A stretch of 64,000 nt of DNA from Streptomyces sp. NBC_01016 (GTDB lineage Bacteria > Actinomycetota > Actinomycetes > Streptomycetales > Streptomycetaceae). The position numbers were made by a program, and so were the translations under genes. The stretch is taken from assembly GCF_026341035.1 (NCBI RefSeq), contig NZ_JAPEOQ010000001.1:3720001-3784000 (forward strand). The letters run 5' to 3'. Below the pieces are notes generated by a model. The model was not told the DNA's origin, did no database searches, and worked only from the letters and a program-made list of their open reading frames with translations. Positions 9,020 to 16,815 of the stretch are shown here, piece after piece; the first letter of the stretch is position 1; each line of letters begins with the position of its first letter.

Positions 9020-9065
9020 GGCAGACGGAAGTGAGGCAGACGGAAGTGAGGCAGACGCAAGTGAG
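9006..9065. repeat. 15-bp tandem repeat, four units, covering the lapA-like stop codon
   Basis: Four head-to-tail units GCAGACGSAAGTGAG (9006-9020, 9021-9035, 9036-9050, 9051-9065). The outer two carry C and the inner two carry G at the variable position. Unit 1 encodes the last residues and TGA stop of the LapA-like gene, so the duplication repeats the stop codon downstream. Confidence 0.9.
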
Positions 9066-9127
9066 CAGGGTGGTGTGATCGCGGACCCCGGCGTCGGGGC
9101 CGGTCAACCGCTTCTTAAGCTGGCCCG

Positions 9128-9712
9128 ATGGCCGACCTTCCCACTCCCGACCTCCCCGCTCCGGGCTTTCTCGCCACGGGTGCCCGCGTGGGTATCCGCC
9201 CCTACTCCCTCGACGCGGCCGACGTCGCCGAGTTCACGTCCCGCGCGCGCGAGAGCGTCGAACTGCACCGGCCCTGGCTGTTCCCGCCGACCGGAGACAC
9301 GGCCTACACGGAGTACGCGGGGCGGCTCATCGAAGACCCGACCCGGCACGGGTTCCTGGTGTACGAGCGGGACGGCGACGAGAACGGCGCCCTCGCCGGG
9401 TTCATCAACATCAACAACGTGGTGCACGGCGCCTTCCGCTGCGGCGCCCTCGGCTACGGCGCCTTCGCGCACGCGGCCGGGCGCGGGCTGATGTCCGAGG
9501 GCCTCGACCTCGTCGTCCGGCAGGCGTTCGGCCCGCTCGGGCTGCACCGTCTGGAGATCAATGTGCAGCCCGGCAACACGGCGTCGATCGCGCTGGCCCG
9601 CCGGGCCGGTTTCCGCCTGGAGGGGCTTTCGCCGGACTTCCTCTTCATCGACGGCGCCTGGCGCGACCACGAGCGCTGGGCGCTCACGGCCGAGATGACG
9701 CGACAGCCCTAG
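9128..9712 (+). CDS. GNAT family N-acetyltransferase (RimJ/RimL type)
   Basis: A 194-residue acetyltransferase with the RimJ/RimL pattern. It has an N-terminal VGIRPYSLDAADVAEF strand/helix, motif A around YGAFAHAAGRGLMSEG (acetyl-CoA pyrophosphate loop), then LHRLEINVQPGNTASIALA with the conserved Asn, and a closing RDHERWALTAE. It probably transfers acetyl to a protein N-terminus or an amine. It is convergent with the next gene, with only 9 bases between stops and no terminator visible. Confidence 0.88.
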   Translation: MADLPTPDLPAPGFLATGARVGIRPYSLDAADVAEFTSRARESVELHRPWLFPPTGDTAYTEYAGRLIEDPTRHGFLVYERDGDENGALAGFININNVVHGAFRCGALGYGAFAHAAGRGLMSEGLDLVVRQAFGPLGLHRLEINVQPGNTASIALARRAGFRLEGLSPDFLFIDGAWRDHERWALTAEMTRQP

Positions 9713-9721
9713 AGACGGGTG

Positions 9722-10063
9722 TCAGCGGCGCGACTTCCGGTTGACCTTCATGGTGTCCATGTCGGTCACCGTCGAGCGCAGCGCCCCGTGCCCGTATCCG
9801 CGCTCCTTCAGGTAGGCCTCCGCCTTCTCCTCGGCGAGCGCCGCCGCCATCTCCTCGCCGTCGTCCGGGTCGGACTCGACGACGTAGCGCATGGAGAAGT
9901 GCTTGAGCGTGCGGTCGTACGCGAGCGAGCCCTCGGGGCCGAACTTCATGCCGGCGATGCCCTCGTGCTCGGCGACCTCGGAGAGCAGTCGCTCCCGCGC
10001 CGCGTCGGTGAGGGCCTCGAAGGTGGCGCGGACGATGACGCGGTAGGTGTGGCTCTCGGCCAT
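9722..10063 (-). CDS. DUF6204 family protein
   Basis: A 113-residue cytoplasmic protein, starting MAESHTYRVIVRATFEAL, with an alternating alpha/beta pattern and a basic tail KVNRKSRR. It matches my recollection of the actinobacterial DUF6204 family, whose function is unknown. The ATG was chosen over longer open frame upstream because GAGGAG lies 11 bases before it and conserved-looking sequence begins there. It is divergent from the DUF5107 gene across a 250-base control region. Confidence 0.7.
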   Translation of the reverse strand: MAESHTYRVIVRATFEALTDAARERLLSEVAEHEGIAGMKFGPEGSLAYDRTLKHFSMRYVVESDPDDGEEMAAALAEEKAEAYLKERGYGHGALRSTVTDMDTMKVNRKSRR

Positions 10064-10093
10064 GGTGGTGCGTTCTCCTCGGGCGTACGTACT

Positions 10094-10125
10094 GCCTGCC
10101 GGTCTGTCGGCCTGCCGGTCTGTCG
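10094..10125. repeat. 16-bp direct tandem repeat in a divergent promoter region
   Basis: Two perfect adjacent copies of GCCTGCCGGTCTGTCG (10094-10109 and 10110-10125), 31 bases upstream of the DUF6204 start and about 190 upstream of the DUF5107 start. They could be a paired protein-binding site or slippage; nothing else stands out in this 250-base gap. Confidence 0.6.
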
Positions 10126-10313
10126 CGGCGAAGGCAGGAAAGAGCCAGCGTACGTCGATGCGGACGGGACGCCCACGGAATATTGCGGCGCCCGACGCGG
10201 CCGCCTTCCCGGCTTTGCGTAATCCTGACCGGAGGACACCCTGGTCAGCTCCCGCAGGACCCTGTTCGATGGTGATCGGGGCGGGCGGCGTCCCCTGGCG
10301 ACAGGAGGCACAC

Positions 10314-12293
10314 GTGACCGAGATCCGCCGTGCGGTACTGACCCTGCCGGGCGTGCCCCTGGGCCCGGACAATCCGCTGCCGCCGCTGCGGCCACTCGAC
10401 GAGATGCACGAGGTCGACGAGCGCGCCAAGGACGACATGCCGCTCGACATGGCCCGGCAGGTCGGCTACCGGCCGCTGCGCAGCGTGCTGCCCGAGCGGA
10501 TCCGCGACGGGTACGGGCGCGACCGGGAGCCGGTCGACCTGGACACCATCGTGATCGAGAACGACCGGCTGCGGGTGACGGTGCTGCCGGGCCTCGGCGG
10601 TCGCATCGCATCCCTGTTCCACAAGCCGACCGAACGCGAACTCCTCTACCGCAACCCGGTGTTCCAGCCCGCCGACTTCGCGCTCAACGGCGCCTGGTTC
10701 TCCGGCGGCATCGAGTGGAACATCGGCGCGACCGGCCACACCGCCCTGTCCTGCGCGCCACTGCACGCCGCGCGCGTGCCGGCCCCCGACGGCGGGGACA
10801 TGCTGCGCCTGTGGGAGTGGGAACGGCTGCGCGACCTCCCCTTCCAGGTCGACCTGTGGCTCCCCGACGGCTCCGACTTCCTGTACGTAGGGGTACGCGT
10901 CCGCAATCCGCACGAGAAGCCCGCGCCCACCTACTGGTGGTCCAACATCGCGGTGCCCGAGGAGCACCGGGTGCTCGCGCCGGCCGACGAGGCCTGGTAC
11001 TTCGCGTACGAGCAGACGCTGAGCCGGGTGCCTGTGCCGGAGCACGGGGGAGTGGACCGCACGTACCCGCTCAACAGCGAGTTCCCCGCCGACTACTTCT
11101 ACGAGGTCGAGGACGGGCGGCGCCGCTGGATCGCCGCGCTCGACGACGCCGGGCGGGGCCTGGTGCAGACGTCGACCGATCTGCTGCGGGGCCGGAAGCT
11201 GTTCGTGTGGGGCGCGGGGACGGGCGGGCGGCGCTGGCAGGAGTGGCTGACCGAGCCCGGCACGGGTGGCTACTCGGAGATCCAGGCCGGTCTCGCGCGT
11301 ACGCAGTTGGAGCACGTACGCCTGGAACCGGACGGGGAGTTCAGCTGGCTGGAGGCGTACGGGCCGCTGTCGGCGGACGCCGAAACCGTGCACTCGACCG
11401 GGAGTTGGGCTCGTGCGGTCGACGAGGTGGAGCGGCGCCTCGAGGACGCGCTTCCGCGTGCCGACGTCGACGCCGCGTACGAGGCGTGGCGGGCCTGCGC
11501 GGACACGGAGCCGGGGGAGCGGCTCGCCGTCGGCTCCGGGTGGGGTGCGCTCGAAGTGCTGCGTGCGGGGCTGAAGTTGACGGGGACGCCGTTCGACGAG
11601 TCGACGCTCGGTGAGGCGCAGGCGCCGTGGCGCGAGCTGCTCGAGTCCGGTGACCTGCCGGAGCAGCGCCGGGTGGGGCCGCCCGGGCCCACCCTGGTTG
11701 CTCCGCCCTGGCGGGACATGCTGGAGACGGCGCCGGCCCGGCCGCAGTCCGAGTACCACCTGGGCATCGCGCAGTGGCATGCGGGCGATCGGGCGCAGGC
11801 CGTACGCAGTTGGGAGCGCGGGCTCGAACTGGCGCCCTCGCAATGGCCGTTCCTGCGCTGCCTCGCCGTGGCCGACGCGGCGGACGGCAACGTGGAGCGC
11901 GCTGCGGACCGCTACGCCGAGGCCTTCGACGACCTGTGCGCGGAGCGGCGCGACGAGGGGGAGCGGTGGCTTGCGGCGTGCGGGGCCCTCGGGCGGGAGG
12001 CAATCGGGGCGTTGCTTGCGGTGGGGCGGGTGAGGGTGGCCCGGGGTGTGTGGGACCGGCTGCATCCGGCTACGCGGGAGCGGGGGCGCTTCCGCTTGAT
12101 CGAGGCGCAACTCCTGTGTGCGGAGGGCGACTTGGGCGCGGCCCGTGCGATCTTCGACGAAGGCTTCGAGGTGGCGGACCTCCGTGAGGGGGCGGAGACG
12201 CTCGGCGAGGTATGGGCGGCGGTGGCTCCGGCGGGGGAGCCGTTGCCGCGGCGCTACGAGTTCCGCATGCGGCCGGATTCGACGCCGTCGTAA
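10314..12293 (+). CDS. DUF5107 domain protein with C-terminal helical (TPR-like) repeats
   Basis: A 659-residue cytoplasmic protein. Residues about 60-340 form a DUF5107/aldose-1-epimerase-like beta-sandwich (IENDRLRVTVLPGLGGRIAS, YRNPVFQPADFALNGAWFSG, GIEWNIGATGHT). The C-terminal half is helical with tetratricopeptide character (YHLGIAQWHAGDRAQAV, CLAVADAADGNVERAADRY). DUF5107 proteins are probable carbohydrate-binding or -processing proteins in sugar-utilisation loci; no catalytic assignment is possible. GTG 10314 is preceded by ACAGGAGGCACAC, fixing the start. It ends at a strong bidirectional hairpin. Confidence 0.82.
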   Translation: MTEIRRAVLTLPGVPLGPDNPLPPLRPLDEMHEVDERAKDDMPLDMARQVGYRPLRSVLPERIRDGYGRDREPVDLDTIVIENDRLRVTVLPGLGGRIASLFHKPTERELLYRNPVFQPADFALNGAWFSGGIEWNIGATGHTALSCAPLHAARVPAPDGGDMLRLWEWERLRDLPFQVDLWLPDGSDFLYVGVRVRNPHEKPAPTYWWSNIAVPEEHRVLAPADEAWYFAYEQTLSRVPVPEHGGVDRTYPLNSEFPADYFYEVEDGRRRWIAALDDAGRGLVQTSTDLLRGRKLFVWGAGTGGRRWQEWLTEPGTGGYSEIQAGLARTQLEHVRLEPDGEFSWLEAYGPLSADAETVHSTGSWARAVDEVERRLEDALPRADVDAAYEAWRACADTEPGERLAVGSGWGALEVLRAGLKLTGTPFDESTLGEAQAPWRELLESGDLPEQRRVGPPGPTLVAPPWRDMLETAPARPQSEYHLGIAQWHAGDRAQAVRSWERGLELAPSQWPFLRCLAVADAADGNVERAADRYAEAFDDLCAERRDEGERWLAACGALGREAIGALLAVGRVRVARGVWDRLHPATRERGRFRLIEAQLLCAEGDLGAARAIFDEGFEVADLREGAETLGEVWAAVAPAGEPLPRRYEFRMRPDSTPS

Positions 12294-12325
12294 TCGCCGC
12301 GCGGCACCGGGGGCCGGGGCGGAGA

Positions 12326-12363
12326 CCCGTGGCGTGGGGGCGAGGGGCCGCCACGCCACGGGG
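12326..12363. terminator. bidirectional terminator between convergent genes
   Basis: CCCGTGGCGTGG (12326-12337) and CCACGCCACGGG (12352-12363) form a perfect 12-bp stem with a 14-base loop. It sits in the 73-base gap between the DUF5107 stop and the amidohydrolase stop. The left half overlaps a degenerate copy of the GC-rich repeat family (GGGGCGGAGACCCG). Confidence 0.8.
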
Positions 12364-12366
12364 TGG

Positions 12367-13692
12367 CTAGACCAGTTCCCCGTTGCGTGCCACCACGTGG
12401 CCCCCGTGCACGACCACGTCCCGCTGCGGCATGTCCACCACGACCTGCGGCACGCACTCCCCGCGCAACAGCACAAAGTCCGCCGGGTCCCCCGACTTGA
12501 ACTCCACCCGGGGCAGCCCCATGACATCCGCACCGCCATGCGCCCCCGCCGTAAAGCACGCGGCAAGCTCATCGTCGAGGCGTACATCGGTGACCCAACC
12601 GAGGAGGTGCGCCCGGTGCAACATGTCCGCGTTGCCGAACGGGCTCCAGGAGTCCCGCACCCCGTCCGACCCGAGCCCGACCCGCACCCCGTGCTCCTTC
12701 AGCTTGGCGATGGGCAGCACCAGCTCCGCACTCGGCGCGACCGTGGTCAGGGCGATGTCCAGGTCCGACAAGTCCTCTGCCATTGCCGCCAGTTCGGCAT
12801 CCTTCAAGAGCGGCAGGCAGAAGACGTGGCTCACCGTCACCTTGCCCCGCAGCGACAGCGACCTCGTGCGCTCGATGATGCCGCGCAGCACCTTCGTGCC
12901 CTTCTCGTCGCGGTCGTGGAGGTGGATGTCGACGCCGACGCCGTAGCGGTCCGCGAGGTCGAAGACCAGGTCGAGCTGCTCGTCCATCGCGTTGTCGAAG
13001 CTGATCGGGTCGATGCCGCCGATCATGTCGACGAGCCCGTCCCGCGCCGCCGTCCGCAACAACTCCGCGGTGCCCGGTGTGCGCACCACCCCGTGCTGCG
13101 GGAACGCCACGATCTGTACGTCGAGCGCGTCCGCGAGCCGGTCTCGCGCCTGCGCGATGCCCTCGACCCCGGCAAGGCCGTACGCGGGCGCCACGTCCGC
13201 GTGCGCCCGCATCGCGCGGGTACCGCGGGTCACCGCGTGTGCCATCAGGCCGTACGCCCGCTCGCCGACCGGGCGCTTCTGCGTACGGAACACCTCGACG
13301 TCCTGCTCGCAGTAGTCGGCGATGCCGTCCGCCGGCTTGCGCGAGATCCAGTCGCTGCCCCAGGTCGTCTTGTCGGGGTGGATGTGCGCGTCCACCAGGG
13401 ACGGCAGGGCGATCCGACCGCCACCGTCGACGATCTTCGCGTGGGCGGGGGCGGGTCCGTCCGTGAACTTCCCGTCTACCACGGTCAGATCCACTGACTC
13501 CCGGGCGCCGAAGGGCCGGACGTCACGGAAGACCACGGCCTTGCCGGGACGACGGGCCTCCGCGGCCTGCGCCTGCGCCTGTTCCTGCTCCTGAGACTGT
13601 GCCTGCGCCTGTGTTGCCGTCGCTCCAAGGGCCGCTCCGCCGATCGATGCCGCACCCGCGAGGACGCCGCGCCGGGACAGGGGAGGAGTCAT
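12367..13692 (-). CDS. Tat-exported amidohydrolase, cytosine-deaminase/AtzC-like
   Basis: A 441-residue amidohydrolase-superfamily enzyme. The N-terminus SRRGVLAGAASIGGAALG is a Tat-type signal, followed by a Gln/Ala-rich linker (TQAQAQSQEQEQAQAQ). Metal ligands are His103 and His105 in DAHIHPDKT, a His in VDIHLHD, a His in TVSHVFCL, and the catalytic Asp in GLGSDGVRDSW. This arrangement matches the CodA/AtzC branch, which deaminates pyrimidines or removes N-alkyl groups from triazines; the true substrate is unknown. AAGGAG precedes the ATG. It lies 121 bases downstream of a second exported amidohydrolase on the same strand. Confidence 0.85.
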   Translation of the reverse strand: MTPPLSRRGVLAGAASIGGAALGATATQAQAQSQEQEQAQAQAAEARRPGKAVVFRDVRPFGARESVDLTVVDGKFTDGPAPAHAKIVDGGGRIALPSLVDAHIHPDKTTWGSDWISRKPADGIADYCEQDVEVFRTQKRPVGERAYGLMAHAVTRGTRAMRAHADVAPAYGLAGVEGIAQARDRLADALDVQIVAFPQHGVVRTPGTAELLRTAARDGLVDMIGGIDPISFDNAMDEQLDLVFDLADRYGVGVDIHLHDRDEKGTKVLRGIIERTRSLSLRGKVTVSHVFCLPLLKDAELAAMAEDLSDLDIALTTVAPSAELVLPIAKLKEHGVRVGLGSDGVRDSWSPFGNADMLHRAHLLGWVTDVRLDDELAACFTAGAHGGADVMGLPRVEFKSGDPADFVLLRGECVPQVVVDMPQRDVVVHGGHVVARNGELV

Positions 13693-13813
13693 GCCGTTCT
13701 CCTTCGTTCGAGGGGGAATGCGAGGGGAAGGTGACTGTGCGAGTGAAAGTGACTGGATCGGTGATGGGGAAGGTGGCCAGGTAGGTGACCGAGCAGGTGG
13801 CCGCGTCCTCCGC

Positions 13814-15094
13814 TCAGACCGCGATGCCCGAACGCACCACGCCCACCGGCTTCTTGAGCACCGACACATCGGCCAGCGGGTCGCCGTCGACCAGCAGCAC
13901 GTCACCCGCGCTGCCGCGCGCGAGGCGGCCCACGGTGCCCTCGAGGCCGAGCAGCTTCGCCGCGCCCGTGGTGGCCGTACGGATCGCGTCGAGCGCGCTC
14001 AGCCCCGCCGAGTGCATCAGCTCGACCTCGCCGCCGATCGGGTCCACGGTGCCGCCGGAGGAGTCCGTGCCGGCGGCCAGCGGCACACCCATCTCGTGCG
14101 CGGCCAGCGCCGCCTTCTTGAGCAGCGGCAGATAGGTGCGGCCGCGCTCGTCCAGGACGGGGTCGTCGGAGCCGATCATGCCCGCGATGGCGCCGAGCGT
14201 CGGGGTGAAGAACGTGCCACGGCGGCGCATCTCGGCCAGCGTGCGCTCACTGACGAACGCGCCGTGCTCCAGGGAGTGGATGCCCGCGACCACCGCGTCG
14301 TGGCAGCCCTTTTCGCTGTAGCTGTGGCAGAGCACGCCCTTGCCGCCGCGCTTGGCGGCCGCGACGATCTCGGACAGCTGCTCGCGCGAGTAGACCTGCT
14401 CCAGCGGGTCCTGCTCGGCAAGGCCCGCACGCTCGTTGACCCGCGTCTTGATGACGTCGGCGCCGCGCTTGAGGTTCACCTCGACGACGCGGCGCAGCGC
14501 CTCGGCGGACCGCACGCCGTCCTTGAGGCGGGCCAGCGGGGTGAGGTCCGGGTCGCCGAGGACCGTGTCGCCGAGGTCGGGCGTGACGAAGATGCCGGCG
14601 GCCTTCAGGCGGGGCGCCAGTTCGGGGGCCTGGCGGGCCAACTCCCGTACGGCGATGTCCTGGTAGAAGTTCGTGGAGCCGCTGCGCGCGCTGGTGGCGC
14701 CCTTGCGGACCGCGTCGAGGGCCTCGGTCGCGGTGTTGAGGTGGATGTGCGCGTCGACGAGTCCGGGCAGCACCCAGCGGCCGTGCGCGGCGAGGCGCGG
14801 CACGTCCTTGGGCACGTCGACGCGGCCACGGGCGCCGGCCGCGCGCACCACGCCGTCGCGGATCACGACGACCGCGTCCTCGGTCACCTCGCCGGTGGCC
14901 GGGTCGAGCAGGGTGCCGCCGTCGACGACCAGGTCACCGGCGCGGGGCGCGGCGGCCGGGCGGCGGGGTGCGGCGGATGCCGTGGCCGCGCCGGAGCCGA
15001 GGGCGGTCGCGGTGCCCGCGAGCACGGCGGACGCGGCGAGGACGCCGCGGCGGGTCAGTCGGCTGGACGGCGGCTCGGCGGGCTCGACGCACAT
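13814..15094 (-). CDS. Tat-exported amidohydrolase, imidazolonepropionase/prolidase-like
   Basis: A 426-residue metal-dependent amidohydrolase with Tat motif TRRGVLAASAVLAG (about 14-27). Its binuclear-site residues fit the Xaa-Pro/Xaa-Arg dipeptidase-like branch: His116 and His118 in DAHIHLN, carboxylated-Lys candidate in ADVIKTRVN, His in CHSYS, His in SLEHGAF, and Asp in AAGTDSSGG. It probably hydrolyses dipeptides or N-acyl amino acids outside the membrane. CCAGGAGCCCCC precedes the ATG. A GGTATACA box lies 42-56 bases upstream, next to the divergent-side gntR gene, so local control by that regulator is likely. Confidence 0.85.
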   Translation of the reverse strand: MCVEPAEPPSSRLTRRGVLAASAVLAGTATALGSGAATASAAPRRPAAAPRAGDLVVDGGTLLDPATGEVTEDAVVVIRDGVVRAAGARGRVDVPKDVPRLAAHGRWVLPGLVDAHIHLNTATEALDAVRKGATSARSGSTNFYQDIAVRELARQAPELAPRLKAAGIFVTPDLGDTVLGDPDLTPLARLKDGVRSAEALRRVVEVNLKRGADVIKTRVNERAGLAEQDPLEQVYSREQLSEIVAAAKRGGKGVLCHSYSEKGCHDAVVAGIHSLEHGAFVSERTLAEMRRRGTFFTPTLGAIAGMIGSDDPVLDERGRTYLPLLKKAALAAHEMGVPLAAGTDSSGGTVDPIGGEVELMHSAGLSALDAIRTATTGAAKLLGLEGTVGRLARGSAGDVLLVDGDPLADVSVLKKPVGVVRSGIAV

Positions 15095-15135
15095 GGGGGC
15101 TCCTGGCGGGGATCTACGAGATGAGCTGGCCCGCC

Positions 15136-15150
15136 TTTTTGTATACCAAG
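15136..15150. promoter_or_regulatory. GGTATACA box, candidate GntR operator upstream of amidohydrolase
   Basis: TTTTTGTATACCAAG; read on the minus strand it is CTTGGTATACAAAAA, with dyad arms TT-x-GTATAC-x-AA. It sits 42-56 bases upstream of the amidohydrolase start, within the 139-base gap behind gntR. It shares TTGGTATACA with the box at 1219-1232. Confidence 0.5.
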
Positions 15151-15233
15151 CCCGAGCGCGCGACAAGGCCGCCCCTGCCTATGCGGCTAAAGGTCCTGTT
15201 TGTGCGGCGAGCGCCCCGCAAGTGCCCGAGGGT

Positions 15234-15926
15234 TCACTCGCCCCCGGTATACAAAGTGCTGTCGCCGAACAACGACCTCAACGCGACCGCCCGACTGTCC
15301 CTGACATGCAGCAGCGAGCTCGCCGCCGCCAGCTCCTCGTCGCCCGCCGCGATGTGCCGGAAGATGTCCGCGTGCTGCGCCCGCATGTGCGCGGGTTCCT
15401 CGCGCAGCCCGAACAGCAGCTGCAGCTGCCAGCTCAACTGCTCCATCGTGCGGGCGAGCAGCGGGTTTCCGCCGAGCGCCACGATCTCCTCGTGGAACTC
15501 GGTGTGCGCGGCCACCTCGCGGGGGCCCTCGTCGGCCGCGGCCGCCCGCTCGGCCCGGTCGAGGCAGGCGCGCAGCGGCTCCAGGGAAGGCGGGTCCTGC
15601 GCCGTGAGCGCCCGCGCCGCGAGCCGCGAGGCCTGCACGGCGAGCGGCTCCCACACCTCGTACAGATGACGCACATCGGTCCGCTCCAGGCGGCGCACCC
15701 GCACGCCACTGCGCGGCAGCAGTTCCAGCAGGCCCTCGGCGACGAGCGCGCGCAGCGCCTCCCGCACCGGGACCCGCGACATCCGCAGCTCCTCGGCGAC
15801 CTCCCGCTCCACGAGCCGCGCGCCCATCGGGTAGCGGCGGTCCACGATGCGCTGCCGCACCGCCTCCCGCGCCTGTGCGCTCAGGGACGTACGCCCCTCG
15901 TCCGACCCCGCCGTGCTGCCCGCCAC
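15234..15926 (-). CDS. GntR family transcriptional regulator, FCD domain (FadR subfamily)
   Basis: A 230-residue repressor-type regulator. The winged helix-turn-helix occupies about residues 10-75 (REVAEELRMSRVPVREALRALVAEG); an all-helical FCD effector domain fills about 85-225, with metal-site-like His residues in HTEFHEEI and HADIFRHI. GTG 15926 is preferred over GTG 15930-15932 because AAGGA lies 8 rather than 2 bases upstream. It reads toward the amidohydrolase genes. Members bind dyads around GTATAC or TGGTxxACCA; three such boxes occur near peptide-hydrolase genes in this window. The ligand is unknown. Confidence 0.88.
   Translation of the reverse strand: MAGSTAGSDEGRTSLSAQAREAVRQRIVDRRYPMGARLVEREVAEELRMSRVPVREALRALVAEGLLELLPRSGVRVRRLERTDVRHLYEVWEPLAVQASRLAARALTAQDPPSLEPLRACLDRAERAAAADEGPREVAAHTEFHEEIVALGGNPLLARTMEQLSWQLQLLFGLREEPAHMRAQHADIFRHIAAGDEELAAASSLLHVRDSRAVALRSLFGDSTLYTGGE
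15244..15256. promoter_or_regulatory. GGTATACA box inside the 3' end of gntR
   Basis: CCGGTATACAAAG, about 100 bases from the box at 15136-15150 and in the opposite orientation. It encodes the last codons of the GntR protein (STLYTGG). The shared core with the other two boxes is GGTATACA. Two inverted sites this far apart would allow looping, but the coding constraint makes this the weakest of the three. Confidence 0.35.
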
Positions 15927-15981
15927 GTGCACCGTCCTTCGCCCGTCGTGCCCCGGGCGAGGATACGTGCCGCGCCGCCGG

Positions 15982-16356
15982 TCAGGCCTGTGCGGCGGAT
16001 CCTTCGGGCTGTACCTGACGGTCCACGTACTCGAAGACCGAGCCGTCGGGGTGCATCGCGATCAGATTGCGGCCCGCCGGGCTCGGCACCGGGCCCGCGA
16101 TGACCTTGGCGCCGGAGGCGGCGAGCAGCGTGCCGGCCTGTTCGACATCGGCGACCGCGATCGTCGCCGCGACCTTGCGCAGCACGTCGATCTCCGCCTT
16201 GGGGCCGCTCATGAGCAGGAAGCAGCCGACCGCGGCCACCGAGACCCCGCCGCGCTCGAACCGCAGCGCTTCGCTGCCAGTGAGGTTCTCGTAGAACGTG
16301 ACCGAGGACTCCAGGTCCTCGACGCAGATGCGCAGCGTGGTTCCCAGGATTTCCAT
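15982..16356 (-). CDS. VOC (glyoxalase/bleomycin-resistance fold) family protein
   Basis: A 124-residue protein with two beta-alpha-beta-beta-beta modules: LGTTLRICVEDLESSVTFYENLTG in the first and ATIAVADVEQAGTLLAASGA in the second, ending MHPDGSVFEYV. Members are metal-dependent isomerases, dioxygenases or drug-binding proteins; which one cannot be told here. No good ribosome-binding site precedes the ATG, though the N-terminus fits the fold. It is transcribed alone toward gntR. Confidence 0.8.
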   Translation of the reverse strand: MEILGTTLRICVEDLESSVTFYENLTGSEALRFERGGVSVAAVGCFLLMSGPKAEIDVLRKVAATIAVADVEQAGTLLAASGAKVIAGPVPSPAGRNLIAMHPDGSVFEYVDRQVQPEGSAAQA

Positions 16357-16424
16357 GGGGAGGAGCCTAGTCGGACGGGCCGGGGGCGCGTGATCGTTTC
16401 ACGGAAGCGGGCGCGACGGCCGTC

Positions 16425-16449
16425 GTTACGCGGCGCGGGGCACGGGTAC
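16425..16449 (+). promoter_or_regulatory. candidate SigB-type promoter of the holin/NDH-2 operon
   Basis: GTTA-N15-GGGTAC, close to the streptomycete SigB-family pattern (GNNT or GTTT, 14-16 nt, GGGTAC/T). The -10 ends 9 bases before ATG 16459, implying a leaderless or near-leaderless transcript, or use of ATG 16468. The -35 match is imperfect at its last base, and GGGTAC occurs by chance in such DNA. Confidence 0.35.
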
Positions 16450-16458
16450 CCGGCGCGC

Positions 16459-16815
16459 ATGGAACGCATGGGCGAACACATCAACGAGCAGTTGGCCGAC
16501 GAGCTGGCCGGACGGGTCACGCACGCCGTGCGCGAGTCGCTGCGCGAGGAGTTCACCGCGAGCATGCGGGCGCAGCGCCGCAGGGCCATCCTGTACGCGG
16601 GAGCCGGCGCCGCCGCGCTGTACACGGGGGCGGCCGTGGCGCTCGCGATCGGGCTCGTCCTTGCCCTCGGCATGCCGGACTGGGGTGCGGCCCTGGTGGT
16701 CGCCGTGGTGCTTGGCGTCGCGGCGTACGTGCTGCGGGGTGCGGCGCGGCCCGGACGGCCCCCGGCGCCCGACGCGCCGCCGATGCCGACCACACCGCCG
16801 ACGCCGGGAGCATGA
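16459..16815 (+). CDS. actinobacterial holin-like (Phage_holin_3_6 type) membrane protein
   Basis: A 118-residue protein with an amphipathic N-terminal helix (MGEHINEQLADELAGRVT), two predicted membrane helices (about 47-68 and 74-94), and a Pro-rich tail PPAPDAPPMPTTPPTPGA. The pattern fits the holin superfamily III proteins common on actinobacterial chromosomes outside prophages; lysis activity is not implied. A second ATG at 16468 is an alternative start. Its stop overlaps the next start as ATGA, so it is coupled to the NADH dehydrogenase gene and may serve as a membrane partner. Confidence 0.75.
   Translation: MERMGEHINEQLADELAGRVTHAVRESLREEFTASMRAQRRRAILYAGAGAAALYTGAAVALAIGLVLALGMPDWGAALVVAVVLGVAAYVLRGAARPGRPPAPDAPPMPTTPPTPGA

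Noticed and set aside
16459..16815. Holin-like genes at 16459 and 41003 as evidence of a prophage
   Set aside because: No integrase, portal, tail, lysin or att sites are nearby. These families are common chromosomal genes in actinomycetes.
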